Assembly (NCBI GenBank): GCA_037444165.1
Contig: JBBIMX010000040.1
Span: 1 to 26,472 of the forward strand
From: CALIBK01 sp037444165
GTDB taxonomy: Bacteria; Desulfobacterota; BSN033; UBA1163
Length of the DNA: 26,472 bases
Direction of reading: 5' to 3'
Shown here: piece by piece, positions 1-6,280 of the stretch
Layout of the letters: the number at the start of each line of letters is the position of its first letter
How positions within the stretch are numbered: position 1 is the first letter of the stretch
Position numbers and translations under genes: made by a program
The notes under the pieces: generated by a model
What the model was told of the DNA's origin: nothing
Databases searched by the model: none
What the model saw: only the letters and a program-made list of their open reading frames with translations

Positions 1-126
1 GTATCTCAGTCCTCCTTGGAGAATGATCGAACCTAAACTCACAAGGATAGCAAGGATAGAAATCCAAAACGTATATCTCTTCTTTCCAATGAAATCAAAA
101 CGAGTGTTGGGAGGAATGATTTCCAT
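1..126 (-). CDS. secF: Protein translocase subunit SecF (N-terminal 42 residues, runs off window)
   Basis: Partner of SecD in the inner-membrane SecDF complex, which uses the proton gradient to help pull exported proteins out of the SecYEG channel. Only the first 42 codons are present. The peptide starts MEIIPPNTRFDFIGKKRY and continues into a hydrophobic first membrane segment (WISILAILVSLGSII), matching the usual SecF start, where a short cytosolic N-terminus precedes TM1. The ATG at 126-124 has a GAGGA ribosome site six bases upstream and lies 12 bases after the secD stop, so the two are co-transcribed. The 3' part is cut by the window edge; nothing suggests a broken gene. Confidence 0.85.
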   Translation of the reverse strand, partial: MEIIPPNTRFDFIGKKRYTFWISILAILVSLGSIILQGGLRY

Positions 127-138
127 TCCAAAGTCCTC

Positions 139-1737
139 TTAAATGCTCAATCGTTTCACCTTCAATCGAAGGGTGAGAAAATCGAATACCCAGCGAGTGA
201 CATAGACGGCGGTAAAGATGTTTGCCAGAATTCCAATCGAAAGGGTAACGGCAAATCCCCGAACCGGACCTGTCCCAAATTGATAGAGAAAAAGAGCGGC
301 AATCAGGGTGGTCAGGTTTGAATCAATAATGGTCACAAAGGCACGATGATACCCCTGTTCAATGGCCGCTCGAATCGTCTTTCCCCATCTCAGCTCTTCT
401 TTGATTCGTTCGTGAATCAGAATATTCGCATCCACTGCCATTCCAATCGATAGAACCAGACCGGCAATGCCAGGAAGGGTGAGGGTGGCCCGAAAGATAG
501 CCAGGGCTCCCAACACAAATAACACATTTAGGATAAGAGCGATATCGGCTATCACCCCTGCCCCTCGATAGTAAAAAATCATGAAGAGGACAACGAGAAT
601 AGCGCTCACAAGGGTAGAGAAGATTCCCTTCCGAATGGAATCCTGCCCCAGAGAAGGACCGACGCTTCGCTGTTCGATGATCTTTACAGGGGCAGGTAAA
701 GCCCCTGCACGAAGGACAATGGCTAAATCGCTGGCCTCCTTCATATCGAATCGCCCAGTGATTTGCGCCCTTCCTCCGCTGATTTTTTCCTGAATCACAG
801 GAGCGGAATAGACGTTATCATCCAGGATAATGGCCAATCTCTTTTTCACATTGGCCCCTGTGATCTGCTCAAAGAGTTTTGCCCCAATATCATCGAACTC
901 CAGAGCCACATAGGGCTCCCTAAATTGAGAATCAATGGCCACCCGGGCATCCTTCAAAACCTCTCCTGTCATTAAGGTCTTCTCTTTGAGAAGCCATGGG
1001 ATCTTTTTCGTCCCTCCTGTTTTTGGATCTACCACTCTCTGATAAAGAATGATGGATCCTTCAGGGAGGTTTCCTTTCAGAGCCTCCTCAAGGTTTCCTT
1101 CCTCATCGACCAATTTGAATTCTAATAGGGCGGTGCGACCGATGAGGTTGATCGCCCTCTGGGGGTCTCGAATCCCGGGCAACTGGATAAGGATCCGATC
1201 TACTCCCTGGAGGGTGATTTCAGGCTCTGAGACTCCAAATTGATCGATTCGATTTCGAATCGTCTCAAGGGCCTGATCAATGGCATTCTTCTTAATCTGT
1301 TCAACCTGACGAGGATCAAGAACAAAATTTACCCTCCAGATCCCTTTCTCCAGAGGGGTGGTGGAGAGTTCCTGCAGGATGCTATAGCGTTGACTGATGA
1401 GCTTCTCCCACTTCTCTTTATCTCCTGAAACCTCCATGACGATCTGATTATTCTTCTCTCTCTCAAGCTTTCCGACTGGAACTCCTCTGTCTCGCAGATC
1501 CTCACGGAGATTATTTTTAATCCGTTCCAGATAACTTTCTACCGCCTTTTCGGCTTCAACCTCCAAGACAAGATGCATCCCACCCTGTAAATCAAGACCC
1601 AGATGAATCTTCTCCGTAGGGATCACTTTAAAATACCAGGAGGGAAGCTCTGAAATCACCGTGGGAAGAAACAGAAGGACGGCAAAGAGGGTAACGGCCG
1701 TATAGAGGATCAATCTCCATCTGAGACTTTTTCTCAT
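139..1737 (-). CDS. secD: Protein translocase subunit SecD
   Basis: Large subunit of the SecDF protein-export motor in the inner membrane. The 532 residues show an N-terminal membrane segment (about 9-27), the SecD signature GLDLQGG (47-53), a long periplasmic P1 region, and a C-terminal block of five membrane segments (about 370-525). That block contains GLVLSIGMAVDANILIHERI, the conserved proton-relay region with its Asp. Length is normal for stand-alone SecD. The ATG is preceded by no clear Shine-Dalgarno, only a GGATTGAACCAAG run, which is odd for a highly conserved export gene. The 95-base predicted leader contains inverted repeats (see separate entry). yajC, the usual upstream neighbour, is absent: an acyl-CoA synthetase gene lies there, and a terminator separates the two units. 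Confidence 0.95.
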   Translation of the reverse strand: MRKSLRWRLILYTAVTLFAVLLFLPTVISELPSWYFKVIPTEKIHLGLDLQGGMHLVLEVEAEKAVESYLERIKNNLREDLRDRGVPVGKLEREKNNQIVMEVSGDKEKWEKLISQRYSILQELSTTPLEKGIWRVNFVLDPRQVEQIKKNAIDQALETIRNRIDQFGVSEPEITLQGVDRILIQLPGIRDPQRAINLIGRTALLEFKLVDEEGNLEEALKGNLPEGSIILYQRVVDPKTGGTKKIPWLLKEKTLMTGEVLKDARVAIDSQFREPYVALEFDDIGAKLFEQITGANVKKRLAIILDDNVYSAPVIQEKISGGRAQITGRFDMKEASDLAIVLRAGALPAPVKIIEQRSVGPSLGQDSIRKGIFSTLVSAILVVLFMIFYYRGAGVIADIALILNVLFVLGALAIFRATLTLPGIAGLVLSIGMAVDANILIHERIKEELRWGKTIRAAIEQGYHRAFVTIIDSNLTTLIAALFLYQFGTGPVRGFAVTLSIGILANIFTAVYVTRWVFDFLTLRLKVKRLSI

Positions 1738-1830
1738 CTTGGTTCAATCCAAAATCTTCTCTCCCCACCCGATGAAATCTATCAGGGAGAGACAAAATGA
1801 AACCAAGGGCTCTCTTTTAGAATCCCTTGG
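1738..1830 (-). promoter_or_regulatory. Structured 5' leader of secD with mutually exclusive stems
   Basis: In mRNA sense, arm A (CCAAGGG, 1830-1824) pairs perfectly with the start of arm B (CCCTTGGTTTCA, 1809-1798). The same arm B can instead pair with arm C (TTGAACCAAG, 1747-1738), which touches the secD ATG: CTTGGTT with AACCAAG, then CA/TG after one bulged base. Between B and C an 8-bp stem (TCTCTCCC 1792-1785 with GGGAGAGA 1765-1758) can form in either state. A:B and B:C exclude each other, so the leader could expose or hide the start region. The repeats are seen directly; a regulatory role is inference. Confidence 0.35.
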
Positions 1831-1838
1831 ACTCCAGA

Positions 1839-1867
1839 AACATAGCCTATTGCTTTGTTTTTTTCAA
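1839..1867 (-). promoter_or_regulatory. Candidate sigma70 promoter of secDF
   Basis: Reading on the minus strand, TTGAAA (1867-1862) is followed after 17 bases by TATGTT (1844-1839). These match the consensus at 5/6 and 4/6 positions. Predicted transcription start is near 1832, giving a leader of about 95 bases. The site lies immediately beyond the U-tract of the acyl-CoA synthetase terminator, consistent with a fresh start of transcription for secDF. Confidence 0.5.
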
Positions 1868-1871
1868 GGGG

Positions 1872-1915
1872 ATAAAAAAATTAAACAGGCCCAGGAAATC
1901 CATCCTGGGCCTGTT
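1872..1915 (-). terminator. Rho-independent terminator after the acyl-CoA synthetase gene
   Basis: A perfect 12-bp inverted repeat (AACAGGCCCAGG at 1884-1895 and its complement at 1904-1915) encloses an 8-base loop. On the minus strand the stem is followed by TTTAATTTTTTTATC, a good U-tract. It begins 27 bases past the stop codon at 1943 and separates this gene from secD. Confidence 0.9.
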
Positions 1916-1942
1916 GTCAATCGTTTTAATGCTTAGAGGAGT

Positions 1943-3520
1943 TTATCGCACATCGCTCCATTTTCCATATCTTTCTCTGAGGATTCGATGGAGGATCTTC
2001 CCTGTAGGAGTCATGGGCATTTCTTCATCCTTAATGAAATCTACCGATTTTGGAATCTTGTAGCCGGCAATCTTTCCACGGCAATACTCAATCAATTCTT
2101 TCTCGGTGACACTCATTCCCTGCTTTAAGGTTACGACCGCCTTTACCGCTTCACCCCATTTCTCGTGAGGAACGCCGATGACCGCCACATATTTGACCGC
2201 AGGATGGGATCCGATCACGTTCTCCACCTCCGATGGAAAGACATTCTCCCCTCCCGTGATGATCATATTGGCTTTCCTGTCTACCAGGACATAGTAGCCA
2301 TCTGGATCCCTGTAGGCCATATCTCCAGCAGAGAACCACTCTCCCTTGAAAGCGGCTTTGGTTCGCTCCGGATCTTTCCAGTATTCCTTAAAGACATGGG
2401 GAGTGCGGGAATAGAGTTCTCCTACCTGACCATCCGGCACCTCCACCCCATTCTCATCTAAGATCTTGATTCGATCTGTTCCCCAGATTTCTCTCCCAAT
2501 GGATCCCAATTTTTTAAACTGTTCTTCTGGCCGAAGCAGGGTCACCAAACCCGCCTCGGTGGATCCATAGGCTTCCCAGAGTTCTGCATTTTTGAAATAG
2601 TCCATGATAGCCAACTTCGTGTCTCTTCGGGCAGGAGCCGAAGAGATAAGGAGTTGTCGGATGGAACTGACGTCATATTTCTTTTTAATCTCATCGGGGA
2701 GCGAAAGGATCATAATGTAATGGGTGGGTACCAGAGAGGTAAAGGTGATCCTTTCCTTTTCAATCGTTCTTAGCAGGTCTTCAGGATCGAAGCTCACCAT
2801 ATTATATACGAAGACCCTTGCGCTCACGTAGGTATAGGTAAAGGAGTAGAAGATTGAGTTGATATGACACATGGGCATGACCAGCATGACACAATCATCC
2901 GGACGGAGCCCCATGTTGATGGCATTTAAAATATACTGAGACACATTACTCTCATGAGTTCTTACAACCCCCTTCGGTTTTCCTGTAGTTCCAGAGGTAT
3001 ACATCAAATTCCATATATCCTCTCCATCGACCACCACATCAGGCTCCTCGGGGGAGGCCTGGGCAATCAATTTTTCATAAGACTGGTATCCTTCGGGGAC
3101 ATTCTCATCCCCCCAGTAGACATAATTCTCGGGAGGAATGGTGGGAAGCTTGCTCCTCAGGGAGTTCACCAATGGAACAAACTCTTTGGCGACAAAGAAG
3201 GCTTTACATTCTGAATGATTGATAATGTATTCAATCTCTGGAGCAGCAAGACGAAACATAATTGGAACGGTGATCTGTCCTCCCTTGGCTGAGGCGGCAT
3301 AGATCTCCATCCACTCCACACAATTATAGGCAAGAATGGCAAATCGATCTCCCTTCTTTACCCCTAACTGGTTCAAGGCATTTGCTAAACGACAACTCCT
3401 CTCATTCCATTCCTTGAAGGTCATCTTCCTGAACTTATCTCCGGCTCCAGGCTTATCGGGATAATGCATGGCCATCATCTTAAGGACTGTCCCTGCAGTC
3501 ATCCATTTACTAATGGTCAT
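1943..3520 (-). CDS. AMP-dependent acyl-CoA synthetase / acid-CoA ligase
   Basis: Activates a carboxylic acid with ATP to an acyl-adenylate and then to the CoA thioester; cytosolic or membrane-associated. The 525 residues carry all core motifs of the ANL family. The phosphate-binding loop YTSGTTGKPKG is at 174-184, YGSTE at 318-322, and the hinge/ATP-binding SAGDM and VDRKANMIITGGENV at about 397-427. The C-terminal PTGK with the adenylation lysine (about K508) is followed by a short tail. The substrate cannot be read from sequence; a fatty or aromatic acid is plausible. The ATG has AGGAGG eight bases upstream and a separate promoter, and the gene ends in a strong terminator, so it is probably monocistronic although it follows the redox genes. 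No lesion is seen. Confidence 0.9.
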   Translation of the reverse strand: MTISKWMTAGTVLKMMAMHYPDKPGAGDKFRKMTFKEWNERSCRLANALNQLGVKKGDRFAILAYNCVEWMEIYAASAKGGQITVPIMFRLAAPEIEYIINHSECKAFFVAKEFVPLVNSLRSKLPTIPPENYVYWGDENVPEGYQSYEKLIAQASPEEPDVVVDGEDIWNLMYTSGTTGKPKGVVRTHESNVSQYILNAINMGLRPDDCVMLVMPMCHINSIFYSFTYTYVSARVFVYNMVSFDPEDLLRTIEKERITFTSLVPTHYIMILSLPDEIKKKYDVSSIRQLLISSAPARRDTKLAIMDYFKNAELWEAYGSTEAGLVTLLRPEEQFKKLGSIGREIWGTDRIKILDENGVEVPDGQVGELYSRTPHVFKEYWKDPERTKAAFKGEWFSAGDMAYRDPDGYYVLVDRKANMIITGGENVFPSEVENVIGSHPAVKYVAVIGVPHEKWGEAVKAVVTLKQGMSVTEKELIEYCRGKIAGYKIPKSVDFIKDEEMPMTPTGKILHRILRERYGKWSDVR

Positions 3521-3562
3521 AAAATTCCCCTCCTTTTTAATTTAAAATTTGTGATTTTTTTC

Positions 3563-3589
3563 ATTATCATTTTTACAGAAAATTGTCAA
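3563..3589 (-). promoter_or_regulatory. Candidate promoter of the acyl-CoA synthetase gene
   Basis: On the minus strand a perfect TTGACA (3589-3584) is followed after 15 bases by GATAAT (3568-3563, 5/6). The spacer is shorter than the optimal 17. Predicted start is near 3556, a leader of about 36 bases containing AAGGAGGGG. The site lies in the AT-rich gap just after the stop of the membrane cytochrome gene. Confidence 0.5.
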
Positions 3590-3596
3590 GTGATTT

Positions 3597-4469
3597 CTAT
3601 GACTTCTTGTAATCCATCAATTGTTGCTTTTCCCTCTCTCTCATTCGGTCGCCAATAACGGTGACGGAGGAAGTGAAGAGATGAAGGAGTTTTGAATGAG
3701 GGATATAGATGAAAAAGAGAAGGCTGGGAATCACATGGAAATACCACAAAAAATCAGGGTTGATCGTCACTCCCCTAAGGAATATAGAGATGGAGTATCC
3801 TCCAAAGGAGAGCCAGTTGTTTGCGCTCGGGGGAGTAAAGTTGGCCATATAGACCCGATTGGCAACCACCTCCGGGTGGGCGATTCGATACCCCTCGATA
3901 AAGAATCCCGAAAGCTCTAAAAAAAGGATAAAGCAAAGAGAGGTGATATCTTCCTCTTCAGTTTTTAATTGGGGAGGCCTTAAGATGAACCGGCGGATGA
4001 GGGCCATGACGCACCCAACGAGGATAAGAAAACTGAAAAATTCAAGAAAAAAGTCGAGAAAAGGACGAATGGCACCTGTCTCAAAGGCGTGGGCAAAGGA
4101 GAGAAAAGGCAGCGAATGGCTCCACTCCACCAGATAGCCCGTAGTCAATCCTTTGATCATATCGACGATGAAGGTGGCTACAAACCCAAAAACAAGAAAA
4201 CTATGCGCAAGCCACCGATAGAAGGATTGGCCATAGAGCTTTCGATGAAAAAGGACATCGGTGATGGTGATCTGAAGATACCAGATGGGCCTCTTCCAGA
4301 ACCCCCTCCAGCCTCTCCTTAATAGAACCCAGAGTTTCTGCCAAGAAGTGGCATTCTCTGCTCCTTTCACTGTCCCCTGAAGATAGAGGCCTATGCGAAA
4401 TCCCATCCCCAAGAGAAAAAGAATCAGCGAAGGAATGAACATGGCATAGAAGAGAGTATGTTTATCCAT
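3597..4469 (-). CDS. NarI/HdrE-like membrane cytochrome b subunit
   Basis: Likely a heme b membrane anchor passing electrons between the quinone pool and the Fe-S protein encoded upstream, as in DsrM, HdrE and NarI. The 290 residues have about five hydrophobic segments: about 4-25, 80-102, 135-160, 170-192 and 243-272. Histidines sit at membrane positions that could ligate heme, in the WLAHSF segment and in HVIPSLLFFIYIPHSKLLH of the last helix. The start chosen is the ATG at 4469, which has AGGAAGG six bases upstream. A longer frame to 4595 would add 42 hydrophilic residues overlapping the upstream gene and has no ribosome site. It follows the HdrD-like gene after 23 bases. Heme content and quinone reactivity are inferred from family resemblance. 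Confidence 0.75.
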   Translation of the reverse strand: MDKHTLFYAMFIPSLILFLLGMGFRIGLYLQGTVKGAENATSWQKLWVLLRRGWRGFWKRPIWYLQITITDVLFHRKLYGQSFYRWLAHSFLVFGFVATFIVDMIKGLTTGYLVEWSHSLPFLSFAHAFETGAIRPFLDFFLEFFSFLILVGCVMALIRRFILRPPQLKTEEEDITSLCFILFLELSGFFIEGYRIAHPEVVANRVYMANFTPPSANNWLSFGGYSISIFLRGVTINPDFLWYFHVIPSLLFFIYIPHSKLLHLFTSSVTVIGDRMREREKQQLMDYKKS

Positions 4470-4492
4470 AAAACCTTCCTGACGAAAACGCC

Positions 4493-5677
4493 CTATTTCA
4501 TATGTTTTAAAACCAATTCTGTCAAATTGAGTGCTTTTATAGGTATCTTCATTCTTCTTGCTGTGGTCATGATGGTGCGGATACACTGTTGGCATGAGGT
4601 CACAACGACCTCTGCCCCCGTCTCTTGGATCTGTTTAATCTTCTCCCTTGCCAGGGCAGCGGAGAGTTCCGGGTCAATCATCTCGAGGTTTCCCCCACCT
4701 CCACAGCACTTACAATAGGGCCCATGATCTTTCATCTCCACGAGTTCTACCCCTGGCATGGCCCTAAGGATGGCCCTTGGAGGATCGTAAAGGCCACTGG
4801 CTCGACCCAAATCACAGGGGTCATGATAGGTCACCTTTACCCTCTCTTCCTTGAAGGAAATCTTTCCCTCTTGAATTAAGCTTAAAAGGAATTGGGTGAA
4901 GTGGAACAGATTGATCTCGGAATGATACTCCTCTTTCCAGGTATGGAAGCAGGAAGGACAGGTAAAGATCGCCGTGTGAGCCCCCTTCTTGCGGACCACC
5001 TCTAAATTGTGAGCCATCATCTCTTCGGCTTCTTTTCTCATCCCTGCACCGATCAATGGAAATCCACAGCACCACTCCGCCCCTCCCAAAAGGGCAAAAT
5101 CCACCTGAGCCCGTCTCATAATATGGACCATTCCCTGAGGAATCTTATGGACCATAGGAAAGTAGGAGGCCACACAACCGACAAAATAGATGACCTCCGC
5201 CTTCTCTTTTTGATACCGATGCTCTGGGAGATCACCCATCGCCTCCAGCCATTCGATCCTTCCTTCATTGTCCAACCCCGAAATATTGTGCTCTGTTAAC
5301 ACATTCTTCTTAAGGGTATCGAATTCCTTGGGGTAATATCCTAACTCTACCAGAACCTCTCTTAATCCTATCCAGAGCTCTTTTGAGTGAATCGATACCG
5401 GGCAGACCATTCCGCATTCCCCGCAGAGGGTGCAGCGATAGACCATCTCAGAAAACTTCTTCAGTTGATCTTCACTCAGTTTTTTAGGCCCAAAGATCTT
5501 CGCCCAAATTCCATACTGAGAGCGAATGAACCGTTTGATGGCCTGGATCTTCCCTCTGGGATTGATCGCCTCTTCTTCCCGCTCGATGTAAATTGGACAG
5601 TATCGGAGGCATTCTCCACAGCGGGTACAGGCATCGATCTCGAGGATTTGTCTAGGAGTGAGTCTGGAAAGTTTCAT
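4493..5677 (-). CDS. HdrD/GlcF-like (Fe-S)-binding reductase subunit with two CCG domains
   Basis: Cytosolic Fe-S protein resembling the catalytic HdrD subunit of heterodisulfide reductase. Two 4Fe-4S motifs are visible: C17, C20, C23, C27 (CTRCGECLRYC) and C82, C85, C88, C92 (CTLCGECGMVC). Two complete cysteine-rich CCG domains follow. The first has VGCVASY, WCCGF and CPSC; the second has DPCDLGR, KCCGGGG and CQQC. Such paired CCG domains hold noncubane 4Fe-4S clusters that cleave disulfides in true Hdr. Length 394 fits HdrD and GlcF. It starts five bases after the lipoyl-carrier stop, with only a weak AAGAAG site, so translation is probably coupled. Substrate is unknown; the adjacent lipoyl carrier is the obvious candidate. 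Confidence 0.85.
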   Translation of the reverse strand: MKLSRLTPRQILEIDACTRCGECLRYCPIYIEREEEAINPRGKIQAIKRFIRSQYGIWAKIFGPKKLSEDQLKKFSEMVYRCTLCGECGMVCPVSIHSKELWIGLREVLVELGYYPKEFDTLKKNVLTEHNISGLDNEGRIEWLEAMGDLPEHRYQKEKAEVIYFVGCVASYFPMVHKIPQGMVHIMRRAQVDFALLGGAEWCCGFPLIGAGMRKEAEEMMAHNLEVVRKKGAHTAIFTCPSCFHTWKEEYHSEINLFHFTQFLLSLIQEGKISFKEERVKVTYHDPCDLGRASGLYDPPRAILRAMPGVELVEMKDHGPYCKCCGGGGNLEMIDPELSAALAREKIKQIQETGAEVVVTSCQQCIRTIMTTARRMKIPIKALNLTELVLKHMK

Positions 5678-5682
5678 CGTTT

Positions 5683-6105
5683 CTATTTCTTCTTGATCCT
5701 TTCCATTTCTGACTTAATGAATCCCTCGAGGTCACCCACTTTCATTAATTTGCCGAGTTCCTCCTCAAGCTTTGAAGGAGTCATTTTAAACATCCATCCC
5801 TTATCATAAGGACTTTGATTAATCAGTTCAGGGGAATCCTCAAGGGCTTCGTTGATGGATTCGACCTTTCCAGAGAGGGGAGCATAGATCCGCCCCACCC
5901 ATTTGCCGGATTCCATGGAACCACAAGGTTTATCCTGTTCTACCGACCTTCCAACAGAAGGGAGTTCCACGTAAACAATTTCGCCTGCCAATTTTTGAGC
6001 GAAATCGGTCGTTCCCACGGTTACACTATTTCCATCTACCTTCGCCCAGAAGTGTTCCTTATGATAATAAAGATCGTCCGGAAATTGGTACCCTTCGATT
6101 TCCAT
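5683..6105 (-). CDS. GcvH-like lipoyl carrier protein
   Basis: Small lipoyl-domain protein of the glycine cleavage H-protein family, 140 residues (typical about 125-130). The N-terminal HKEHFWAKVDG and VGTTDFAQKLAGEIVYVELP match GcvH. The lipoylation site is K68 in MESGKWVGRIYAP, where classical GcvH has ESVKAASDVYAP. Upstream of it sits an unusual C61. No gcvT or gcvP is nearby. It is instead the first gene of a unit with an HdrD-like and an HdrE-like protein, so glycine cleavage is unlikely to be its job. A redox carrier role, as for the LbpA proteins of the sulfur-oxidising sHdr pathway, is a reasonable inference. The ATG has AGGAGG nine bases upstream. Confidence 0.85.
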   Translation of the reverse strand: MEIEGYQFPDDLYYHKEHFWAKVDGNSVTVGTTDFAQKLAGEIVYVELPSVGRSVEQDKPCGSMESGKWVGRIYAPLSGKVESINEALEDSPELINQSPYDKGWMFKMTPSKLEEELGKLMKVGDLEGFIKSEMERIKKK

Positions 6106-6136
6106 GGATGAAATCCTCCTTTCTTTTTTTTGGAGC

Positions 6137-6165
6137 TATATAATATAAAAACCAATGAATCACAA
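6137..6165 (-). promoter_or_regulatory. Candidate promoter of the lipoyl carrier-HdrD-HdrE unit
   Basis: On the minus strand TTGTGA (6165-6160) is spaced 17 bases from TATATA (6142-6137); both match the consensus at 4/6. Predicted start is near 6130, giving a leader of about 24 bases with AAAGGAGG. It sits back to back with the promoter of the FAD/Fe-S fusion. Confidence 0.4.
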
Positions 6166-6211
6166 GTTTTTTAATCGGAAGTCTTTTTTGATTCCAGGGC
6201 TTTTAAAAAAA

Positions 6212-6241
6212 TTGAAATTGTCGTCAATTTTATTTTATAAA
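6212..6241 (+). promoter_or_regulatory. Candidate promoter of the FAD/Fe-S fusion gene
   Basis: TTGAAA (6212-6217) and TATAAA (6236-6241), each 5/6 to consensus, are separated by 18 bases. Predicted start near 6248 gives a leader of about 33 bases ending in AAGGAGG before the ATG at 6281. The two divergent promoters are about 45 bases apart, so one regulator could control both units. Confidence 0.45.
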
Positions 6242-6280
6242 TGTTCTAAAGAAGTTTTAAATCCAAAAAGGAGGTCATCG

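Noticed and set aside
4470..4595. Upstream extension of the membrane cytochrome by 42 residues
   Set aside because: It overlaps the HdrD-like gene, is hydrophilic and His-rich unlike the family, and has no ribosome site; ATG at 4469 has AGGAAGG.
5387..5809. 140-codon plus-strand open frame opposite the HdrD-like and GcvH genes
   Set aside because: Translation shows no family resemblance and lies antisense to two well-supported genes; a shadow frame.
5683..6105. Glycine cleavage system H protein in the usual sense
   Set aside because: No gcvT or gcvP is linked, the lipoyl motif is altered around K68, and the neighbours are Hdr-like redox proteins.
6155..6280. Upstream extension of the FAD/Fe-S fusion from ATG 6155
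   Set aside because: No ribosome site, low-complexity translation, and it spans the probable promoter; ATG at 6281 follows AAGGAGG and begins at the family N-terminus.
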